A stretch of 64,000 nt of DNA from CBDCYS01 sp965226245 (lineage in GTDB: Bacteria > Acidobacteriota > Terriglobia > Bryobacterales > UBA6623), in contig CBDDCL010000015.1 in NCBI GenBank assembly GCA_965226245.1, forward strand, positions 4,588,001-4,652,000, in the 5' to 3' direction. The notes under the pieces were generated by a model. It was given only the letters and a program-made list of their open reading frames with translations, was not told the DNA's origin and searched no databases. The translations under genes and the position numbers were made by a program. Positions 45,045-55,146 of this stretch are shown one piece after another. Numbering within the stretch: the first letter of the stretch is position 1; each line of letters opens with the position of its first letter.

Positions 45045-45443
45045 CGGTACTACCTCCCGCTCCGACTCCTCGGCGACGTACGCATGGGGCGTGCGGCTGG
45101 CGCCTTCCCCCACCGGCCTGCCACTTCGCGGCAGGCGTCGCCGACGTCTCCCAGTTCTCGTGCGAGGAGTTTCCTGACGTGCACGGGTTCTGCGACCGCG
45201 CCGGGTTCTCGCGCCGCTCGCGATTGCGCGACGGTTGATATGGCCTTCCCTTTCTATCGATAGGGTCGGCACCCGAAACTAGGTATTTCGCGGCTCAATA
45301 GTCGGCCCGCCAGTGCCTCTGTCAACGCTTCACCCGCAATGTCGCCACTGCCGGCGCATGACTCGAGGTCAGCGTAGTTCGCTAAACTTTCACTGTGGGG
45401 CTCTTGCATCCCCAACTCCCCGCCGGTTTATCCCGGCGCTTTC

Positions 45444-45533
45444 GGACTGCCACCAATTTTCGCGCCGTTCTGGTTTCTTCGCCTAAACTGTTAAAGTGCG
45501 AGGCGCGAAATTTGGCTGACTGTCCCCAGAGCA
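45444..45533. repeat. right part of the interrupted 156-bp-type element
   Basis: GGACTGCCACCAATTTTCGC ... GCGCGAAATTTGGCTGACTG followed by TCCCC matches the inner palindrome of the intact element at 35470-35553. The outer right terminus (CCACGGGCTGCTAG) is absent here. The stem GGCGCGAAA/TTTCGCGCC region is intact. It lies 36 bp downstream of atpC and could act as its terminator. Confidence 0.65.
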
Positions 45534-45568
45534 ATGAATTTCCAAATTCTGCGCCGGAAACTAGCTAG

Positions 45569-45955
45569 CTAAGCTAGCCGGCCTGATGGCGCTTGGTGGC
45601 TTCTAGTCGCGCCTCGGCTCGCCGGATCGCCCGAGTGGCCCGCTCGGCGTCGATCTTCAGTAGTTTGTGACTTTGCAGCATGTCGTTGGCGCGGCGGCGC
45701 GACTCTTCCGCTCTTTTGATGGACGCGCACGTGATCGGGCAGAACTTCCATGACGCCGCCGGTCAAGGCCATGTAGCGGGTTTGCCCCGCCGTTTTGTAG
45801 GAAAGCGCGCCGCTGCCGAGCTGTGTCATGAGCGGCGCGTGATCGGGCAGGATGCCGAGGTAGCCATCCGCGCCGGGGACCTGCACTTCCTCCACTTCCT
45901 CGGAGAGCATCAGCCTCTCGGGAACAGCCACGTCAAGCTTGAGTTTTCCAGCCAT
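45569..45955 (-). CDS. atpC: ATP synthase epsilon subunit, reading frame disrupted after residue 78
   Basis: The N-terminal beta-barrel domain is normal (MAGKLKLDVAVPERLMLSEE, GYLGILPDHAPLMTQLGSG, GGVMEVLPDHVRV, residues 1-78). After that the open frame gives an unrelated, arginine/proline-rich tail. A second frame, shifted and starting near 45722, continues with the expected C-terminal helices (SIKRAEESRRRANDMLQSHK, ERATRAIRRAEARLEATKRH, stop at 45574). The join also lacks about a dozen residues, so a short deletion whose length is not a multiple of three is likely. The helical C-domain is dispensable in some bacteria, so function may survive. An assembly error is possible. Confidence 0.75.
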   Translation of the reverse strand: MAGKLKLDVAVPERLMLSEEVEEVQVPGADGYLGILPDHAPLMTQLGSGALSYKTAGQTRYMALTGGVMEVLPDHVRVHQKSGRVAPPRQRHAAKSQTTEDRRRAGHSGDPASRGATRSHQAPSGRLA

Positions 45956-45957
45956 TG

Positions 45958-47397
<1,440 letters not shown>

Positions 47398-47473
47398 TTT
47401 GATTTCCTGGTTGGGCGGAGCAATAGCCAAGACGGGAAGCTGGCCGCTGTCGGATGAGGCGCGTCGTAGCGGC

Positions 47474-47502
47474 TGACCCCTCACTTGCGTTCGGGGCTCT
47501 GT
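47474..47502. repeat. dispersed repeat in the atpG-atpD gap
   Basis: TGACCCCTCACTTGCGTTCG followed by GGGCTCTGT, matching TGACCCGTCGCTTGCGCTCA GGGCTCTGT (written in two parts) at 59974-60002 in 24 of 29 positions. It touches the stop codon of atpG. Confidence 0.6.
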
Positions 47503-49905
<2,403 letters not shown>

Positions 49906-49909
49906 GGAC

Positions 49910-50461
49910 TTAAGATTCTCCTGCGATGGCGCGGTCTAAAGCCTTCAACTGGGCGCGAAGCGAGCCGTCGAATAGGGTCGATGCATGCCGCACGGCCGCG
50001 CCCCCGATCAGCTCCGAAGAGACGCTGAACTCCGCCACGACGCTGCTTCGGGTAACCTTGCTGAACTTTTCAATGAAAGCGCTTTGCTGTTGCTCGCCGA
50101 TCGGCTGGGCTGTCGTCACCTGCAGCCGCGCTACTCCGGCTTGATCATCGAGCCACTCCCGAAACGCCCCGATCATCTCACCGAGAAACCTCATTCGGCG
50201 GTGGTCGATCACAACGCAGAGAAAGTTGCGTATGACGGCCGCAACTTCGAGGCGCTGGCATAAAGTTGCGACCAGGGCCCTCTTGTTCGCGGGCGTGACG
50301 GCTGGCGAGGCGAGAACGCCGCGCAAAGGCCGGGATTCTTCGAGAAGCTCTTGGAACCGCGCAAGCTGCGCGATCGCCGCCTCGGGCCCGACAGCGGCCC
50401 CCGGCTGGCTGACGACATCGGCTAATGCTTGGGCGTATCGATTTGCTACAGCCAGAGCCAT
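49910..50461 (-). CDS. atpH: ATP synthase delta subunit
   Basis: A 183-residue peripheral-stalk subunit joining F1 to the b subunits. The N-terminal helical domain starts ALAVANRYAQALADVV, then come ANKRALVATLCQRLEV, RNFLCVVIDHRRMRFLGEMI, and the C-terminal ELIGGAAVRHASTLFDGSLR with the family's G(G/A)xxV/I...DxS pattern. It is the first gene of this F1 operon. The usual upstream atpB, atpE and atpF are missing from the 430 bp before it and from the rest of the window. Confidence 0.95.
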   Translation of the reverse strand: MALAVANRYAQALADVVSQPGAAVGPEAAIAQLARFQELLEESRPLRGVLASPAVTPANKRALVATLCQRLEVAAVIRNFLCVVIDHRRMRFLGEMIGAFREWLDDQAGVARLQVTTAQPIGEQQQSAFIEKFSKVTRSSVVAEFSVSSELIGGAAVRHASTLFDGSLRAQLKALDRAIAGES

Positions 50462-50890
50462 AATTGAGATCTATCCCCGCCGGGCGGTTTCAGCCGTAAA
50501 ACTACGCTAGACGCTCGGTCGAAGTGGACGTACCTGGGGGAATGGAGTGACGCCGATCAGGCGGCTTCGGCAAGCCTTAACTCTCAAATTACCACAGCGT
50601 GGCGGAGGCGTACAAGTTATTGAAAAAGGGCTGAGCGATGATTGTCCTGAGTCCCCGGTCTTAGACGGCGGGGCCGGAACTCGAAACGCGATTCCCATTG
50701 GGCTGATAACAACATTTTTGCGGTAGAATGTCTTAAGTCATTGGCGACACAAGCGGCCTGCCTGAAAGAGGTTGCAGTGTAACAGAGATTTTTTCGAAGC
50801 CCCTAGAGAGGCAGTCCGCTGCCTCCGATAAAAGTGTGTGACCGGAAGTAACTCTGTCAGCGGCCGGTTTGTACGGCACTTCGAGCAAAT
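50462..50890. promoter_or_regulatory. divergent promoter region of the atp operon and the RDD gene
   Basis: A 429-bp gap between divergent genes, with no gene recognised. It must hold the F1 operon promoter and that of the plus-strand RDD gene. TTGCGGTAGAATGTC near 50720-50735 contains a TAGAAT that could serve as a plus-strand -10, but a matching -35 is not clear. Confidence 0.35.
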
Positions 50891-51922
50891 ATGATCTGCG
50901 GCGCGTGCGGTCATTGGAACGACGACGACGAACACCGTTGTACACACTGCGGCCGGCGGGCCGGGTTGAGCTCGGATAGTTCTTGGAAACGCTCGGGGCT
51001 TGAGACCCCGCCGGCGCCGCTGCCCCTCGATCGGCGCTCCGGCACTTCGGCTCGTCCCTGGCGCCACGAGATCAGCCGCAGGCTCGATGAGTACCGGGAC
51101 AAGCGGCGAGGCGGCGAACTCGATGCGGATGAGCCGGCTTTTTTCGAAGAGACCCCGAGCCAGCCTTCGCCGAATGTGCTCTCAATCGATCAGGCCACTG
51201 TCGGCCGGCAGCCCCCTGCTCAGCCGATTGTTCAGCCGGCGCGTCGCTCTGTTCATGCCTCGCCGGCGAGGCTGGGGGAAGCGGGAGCAGCGGAACTTCC
51301 CTCCATTCCAGCAGTGCGCCGCGAACATGCCGCTGAGTCTGCTACTGGCGGCCAGGCTTTGCCGCCCCTCGGTATCAGTGCGGGAGTCTTCGGAACGGCG
51401 ATCGCAGCCGATCGCCTGCCCCCGCCAGTTCGCCGGCACTCTGGGGGAGTGCAATGCGAAGCCACTGTCGCTCCGCTGCAGATTCGGGCCGTGGCTGGGG
51501 TGCTCGACTTGGCAGTGGTTGTGGTCGCGCTCGGTGCGTTTCTGGCTGTATTCCATTGGTTGGCTGGTTCCTTGCACCCAGGCGACGAGGGGGTCCGGAC
51601 TCTGGGAATCGTGTCCTTCGTCCTGGTGGCTTTCTACTGGGTCTTCTATGTCGGACACTTCGGTCAAACCCCGGGCATGATGTGGAGCGGACTGCGGCTG
51701 TTGAACTTCCATGGGCAAAAGCCGGGCGGCGCCCAGAAGGCTGCCCGTGCACTGGGGCTTATTCTGAGCAGCGCTGCGCTAGGGCTGGGATTCGCATGGT
51801 CCCTTGCGGACGAAGAAAAACTCACCTGGCACGACCGAATGTCCAGAACGTTCTTGACCCGCGACCGGGCGCGGGGCTTTCAGATGCGATCCCGGGCTCG
51901 AAAGGATCGCGGGCGCCCATGA
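50891..51922 (+). CDS. zinc-ribbon RDD-family membrane protein
   Basis: A 343-residue protein. An N-terminal zinc ribbon has Cys at residues 3, 6, 17 and 20 (ICGACGHWNDDDEHRCTHCG), followed by a long Pro/Arg-rich, probably disordered linker (about 25-190). The C-terminal RDD domain (about 198-335) has the opening RAVAGVLDLAVVVVA (Arg and Asp of the RDD signature), three TM helices, the middle GQTPGMMWSGLRLLNFHGQK, and TWHDRMSRTFL. RDD proteins are thought to be transporters or ion handlers; the role here is unknown. It is divergent from the atp operon. Confidence 0.85.
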   Translation: MICGACGHWNDDDEHRCTHCGRRAGLSSDSSWKRSGLETPPAPLPLDRRSGTSARPWRHEISRRLDEYRDKRRGGELDADEPAFFEETPSQPSPNVLSIDQATVGRQPPAQPIVQPARRSVHASPARLGEAGAAELPSIPAVRREHAAESATGGQALPPLGISAGVFGTAIAADRLPPPVRRHSGGVQCEATVAPLQIRAVAGVLDLAVVVVALGAFLAVFHWLAGSLHPGDEGVRTLGIVSFVLVAFYWVFYVGHFGQTPGMMWSGLRLLNFHGQKPGGAQKAARALGLILSSAALGLGFAWSLADEEKLTWHDRMSRTFLTRDRARGFQMRSRARKDRGRP

Positions 51923-52004
51923 CCCGATCTGCCGTCCGCCCGGAAAGCCGGCGCTGATTAAGTTGCCGCGATATTGGCGAGCTGCACCTGCCTCGAGGTT
52001 CGTC

Positions 52005-52853
52005 ATGAAACTAGCCCAAATCCGAGATTCTTTAGGAGTCATTACCGCCGTCATTGCCGAAAACGGCGGCTTCCGGCCAATCTTCGGACACACCTTGGCC
52101 TCCCTCATCGAAAAGGCCGAGGGCGAAAACCGCGAACTGGCCGAGGTCGCTTCCGAGCTGGGCTCTTCGGAAACAGTGAGCAGCGAGGCGGCCATCCCCA
52201 TCCATCCGCCGGAAGTGTGGGCCTGCGGTTGCACCTACGCTCCAAGCGCCGAGTTTCGGGACGCTGAACATGGCACGCGCGAAGGCTTTTACAGCTACGT
52301 GCATGACCAAAACCACCGGCCTGAGATCTTCTTCAAAGGGACGGATCGGGTCTGTGTCGGCCCCGGCGAGCCAATCGGCATCCGCTCCGATTCGAAATTC
52401 ACCGCGCCCGAGCCCGAGCTGGCCGTCATCATCAACAGCAAAGGAAAACTGCTCGGCTACACCATCGGCAACGACGTTTCGGCCTGGGATATCGAGCGCG
52501 AGAATCCGCTCTATCTTCCGCAGTCGAAAGTCTACGCCGCCTGTTGCTCGCTTGGACCCGTGATCGTGACCCCCGAGGAGATCTCCGACCCCTATGACCT
52601 CGACATGACTTGCACGATCACACGCGGCAGCCAGACGACCTTCGAAGGATCTGTTTCCACCAACAAGCTGCGCCGAAAGATCGAGGACCTCATCGGCTGC
52701 TTGATGCAGAGCAACCCGGTACCCTCGGCCACCGTGATCCTCACGGGCACCGGAATCATCGTTACGCAGGAAGCCGCGCTGGCCCCCGGAGACATCGTCA
52801 CGATCGAGGCGCCACAAATCGGCAAACTGGTGAATCCCGCCGCGCTAGTGTAA
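52005..52853 (+). CDS. fumarylacetoacetate hydrolase family protein
   Basis: A 282-residue FAH-fold enzyme, metal-dependent. Family motifs include PEVWACGCTYAPSAEFRDAE, PEIFFKGTDRVCVGPGEPIG, the metal ligands in APEPELAVIINSKG, YTIGNDVSAWDIERENPLYL with PQSKVYAACCSLGP, and GTGIIVTQEAALAPGDIVTI. The PLYLPQ.K.Y...C.LGP segment is the pattern of 2-keto-3-deoxy-arabinonate dehydratase-like members, so a sugar-acid dehydratase is the best guess. No sugar catabolic genes are adjacent. ATG 52005 gives MKLAQIRDSLGV, the family-like start. Confidence 0.85.
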   Translation: MKLAQIRDSLGVITAVIAENGGFRPIFGHTLASLIEKAEGENRELAEVASELGSSETVSSEAAIPIHPPEVWACGCTYAPSAEFRDAEHGTREGFYSYVHDQNHRPEIFFKGTDRVCVGPGEPIGIRSDSKFTAPEPELAVIINSKGKLLGYTIGNDVSAWDIERENPLYLPQSKVYAACCSLGPVIVTPEEISDPYDLDMTCTITRGSQTTFEGSVSTNKLRRKIEDLIGCLMQSNPVPSATVILTGTGIIVTQEAALAPGDIVTIEAPQIGKLVNPAALV

Positions 52854-52940
52854 ACGCGGCCAGCGGACACAAGCAGATGGGCACGGATGCCTGATCCGCC
52901 GATTCCAGCTTGGGCGGCTTGGGCGTCGCCGGATGTCAAC

Positions 52941-53369
52941 GCCAAATAGAAATGTCCTATTCGCTGCCAAGTAGAAATGTCCGGTTGGGGCGGGGCGGCT
53001 GGAGGGGCCGTGGCGAGGCACTCGCCGGTTGGGCATGACGTTGCGAGTGAGTGCTGCTGACCCATTCGGCCAGCTCACAGCCGCGTCTGTGTTTGTGGGC
53101 GGGATTGCTTTGGTGAAGTCTCGGAGCTGAGGCCTTGGGCTGGGCCAACGCGACTATCGCCGGGCGCCGTTTGCCCGGCGCTCCCAATCGAATTTTGGTT
53201 TAGCAGCGCCCGCCAACTCAGCCGATCGAATAGCAGCGCCCGCCAACTCAGCCTATCGGCGGGCGCATCTCCCCGGCGGGCACCGGAAGCTCGCGCCTGC
53301 TCACCCTTCCAGGGTGACTCTGTCAATAGGACATTTCTACTTGGCACATTTAGGACATTTTCACTTGGC
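52941..53369. mobile_element. 430-bp nonautonomous element with doubled terminal repeats
   Basis: Each end carries two 17-bp copies of GCCAAGTAGAAATGTCC: left at 52941-52957 and 52966-52982, right, inverted, at 53329-53345 and 53353-53369 (with 1-2 changes). Doubled inner repeats 24-25 bp apart are typical of IS21/ISNCY-type ends. The interior has no transposase; it contains a 23-bp direct repeat (TAGCAGCGCCCGCCAACTCA..., at 53201 and 53231). The right end is 58 bp before the antitoxin gene. Confidence 0.65.
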
Positions 53370-53427
53370 AGCGACATTGGGCGTCGCCGGGCTGACTGTG
53401 GACTATACTGAGGAATAAGTTCCACAT

Positions 53428-53664
53428 ATGCGCACAATCCAAGTTTTCCTCGATGAAGATCTTCTAAAGGCCGCCGACGATGTTGCCCGGCGGATCAAGC
53501 TGAACCGCTCCGATTTGGTGCGGAATGCACTTCGTGAGCACCTGAAAAAGCTTCATTATCAAGAACTCGAACGCCTTGAACGCGAGGGCTATGAGCGGTT
53601 CCCCGATTCCGAAGATGAAGATCTAAAAGGATGGGGGGAAGTAGCAGCGTGGCCGCCCGAATAG
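53428..53664 (+). CDS. ribbon-helix-helix antitoxin (MazE-like)
   Basis: A 78-residue antitoxin starting MRTIQVFLDEDLLKAADDVA. A ribbon-helix-helix DNA-binding region (about 1-45: RIKLNRSDLVRNALREHLKK) precedes an acidic C-terminal tail (RFPDSEDEDLKGWGEVAAWP) for toxin binding. The next gene, a MazF-like toxin, overlaps its 3' end, as usual for such pairs. A 430-bp element ends 58 bp upstream and may supply or disrupt its promoter. Confidence 0.87.
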   Translation: MRTIQVFLDEDLLKAADDVARRIKLNRSDLVRNALREHLKKLHYQELERLEREGYERFPDSEDEDLKGWGEVAAWPPE

Positions 53665-53977
53665 AGCGCGGCGATATTCGCGTCTGGCGGATACCTGGTT
53701 TGGGCAAGCGGCGTCCCGTTCTTGTGCTTACACGTCACATGGCGATCTCCCGTCTATCCACTGTGACCGTAGCCCCAATCACTTCCTCCATGAGAGGGGT
53801 ACCCTCCGAAGTTGCCCTCGACGTGGAAGACGGAATGAAGAAGAGATGTGCCGTGAATCTTCACAACCTTGTCACTGTTAGGCAACATGAGCTGGGACGC
53901 CGCGTGCGAGACTTGGACCAGCGAAGAGGGCGGAAGCTTGTGGGTCGTTGCTGTTCTCGCTTGGCTGCGACATCTGA
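53649..53977 (+). pseudogene. MazF/PemK-type toxin, frameshifted near its C-terminus
   Basis: The N-terminal two thirds are good MazF sequence: RIERGDIRVWRIPGLGKRRP, VLVLTRHMAISRLSTVTVAP, CAVNLHNLVTVRQHELGRRV. After RRVRDL the open frame (to 54074) becomes unrelated. The +1 alternative frame reads GPAKRAEACGSLLFSLGCDI and stops at 53977, the ordinary end of the family (AKRAEVC.ALLFSLGC). One missing G near 53915 explains it. The toxin is therefore probably inactive unless the base is a sequencing error. The start could be GTG 53649 or ATG 53631. Confidence 0.72.
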
Positions 53978-54258
53978 CGAGGCGAAGAATCAGAACGAAG
54001 CAACGATTGGCGGTCCCGCTGCCAAGAGGCCGTCTGCATTTTTGGTCGTAGGGACCGCCCAGTCAGGGTCATAAGGCACTCGAACTAGTATCGCGTGGTA
54101 CCAGGGGGCCACTGCGTGGAAGGGTTATTCCACCACTCGATCGGTACTAGTTGCCTATAGACGATTGACCCGGCAGCGCCGCAACATAGGAGAAGCGACG
54201 TTTCCGTGTCCAGATCTGTCCAGCGGCCGTCGAAAAAAATACGGCAAAACTGAAAACA

Positions 54259-54906
54259 ATGCGTTCACAACCGACGATCCGAATTGCACTTGCCGACGAT
54301 CACCCAGTCTTCCGCGACGGCCTGCGTCAGTTACTTTCACTCGAACCCGACTTGACGGTCGTGGCGGAAGCAAGCGACGGCAAACAAGTCATCGACGTAC
54401 TCAAAGAATACCGGCCCGATATCCTCCTGCTGGACCTCAGCATGCCGGGCCTGGACGGCAACACGACGCTATGCCGTCTGCGGACGGAGAGGTTCAACAC
54501 GAAAATTATTGTACTCACCGCTTCAGAGGACCAAGACCAGCACATTCGCGCTGTAGGTTATGGCGCGTCCGCCGTCGTGCTCAAGCAGATGGCGACAGAG
54601 CTTCTGACGACCAGCATCCGGCGTGTGCATAACGGAGAGATTTGGCTCGACGGAGGAATGACGGCCGCCCTCATGAAGAGCTTTGACGGTTCAAGCACCG
54701 CTACTAGTGTGACGCTGACAACCCGCCAGCGTGAAGTAATTGAACTGCTCGCCCAGGGGTTGACGAACGGACAGATCGCCCAATCGCTTTTTGTCAGCCA
54801 GCAAACAATAAAAAACCATCTCCACCAAATCACGGCCAAGCTCGGGGTATCGGGGCGTGTCGGGCTGGCTCAATACGCCATCGAGCACGGTATTCGAGCA
54901 GACTAA
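54259..54906 (+). CDS. NarL/FixJ-family response regulator
   Basis: A 215-residue DNA-binding response regulator. The receiver domain (about 7-122) has the acidic pocket ADDHP (Asp13, Asp14), the phosphoacceptor Asp59 in LLLDLSMPG, Thr87 and Lys109. The LuxR-type HTH (about 148-210) has LTTRQREVIELLAQGLTNGQ and VSQQTIKNHLHQITAKLGVS. All switch residues are intact. No histidine kinase gene is in the window, so it is an orphan here. An imperfect inverted repeat with ACTAGTA cores (54082-54090 and 54145-54153) lies upstream and could be its operator. Confidence 0.93.
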   Translation: MRSQPTIRIALADDHPVFRDGLRQLLSLEPDLTVVAEASDGKQVIDVLKEYRPDILLLDLSMPGLDGNTTLCRLRTERFNTKIIVLTASEDQDQHIRAVGYGASAVVLKQMATELLTTSIRRVHNGEIWLDGGMTAALMKSFDGSSTATSVTLTTRQREVIELLAQGLTNGQIAQSLFVSQQTIKNHLHQITAKLGVSGRVGLAQYAIEHGIRAD

Positions 54907-54954
54907 CCCGCGCCAGTTTCCGGGACGTCTTGCACGCTGGAGCCCCGCCCGCCC

Positions 54955-55146
54955 ATGAAATCGAGCCGGGCCCGCAAGCGCGAAGGTGCGGTCGAAATTC
55001 CGTTTTTCTCCCTTGATTTGCCGCTGCGAGCATTCTCGTACCCGCCCCATGAGGCACAAGCCTTGCGCGTGCTGCTGGCCCGGCCGCTCCGGGCCGATGT
55101 ATCCTTTTCAGAGCACGTCCACCAAATAGGGATTTCTCTCTTATGA
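54955..55146 (+). CDS. possible small protein upstream of the TerB-acyl-CoA oxidase gene
   Basis: A 63-codon frame starting MKSSRARKREGAVEIPFFSL, whose stop overlaps the ATG of the next gene by 4 bp (ATGA). That overlap and same-strand placement are the only support. There is no recognised domain and no strong ribosome-binding site, so it may be chance. Confidence 0.25.
   Translation: MKSSRARKREGAVEIPFFSLDLPLRAFSYPPHEAQALRVLLARPLRADVSFSEHVHQIGISLL

Larger units (their letters stand above)
43517..45446 (-). mobile_element. group II intron (5' end near 45446, 3' end near 43517)
   Basis: The intron is read on the minus strand. It contains a maturase/reverse transcriptase ORF and, directly after its stop, domain V (43558-43589) and a domain VI-like hairpin (43519-43552, GGGGGTGCCGGGCAACCGGC) ending in CTACCGCGAC. 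Upstream of the ORF a structured, GC-rich domain I region extends to about 45446. Boundaries are inferred from the two halves of a repeat element it interrupts (43479-43516 and 45444-45533), so they are good to a few bases. The 5' end does not show a clean GTGYG. Confidence 0.82.
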
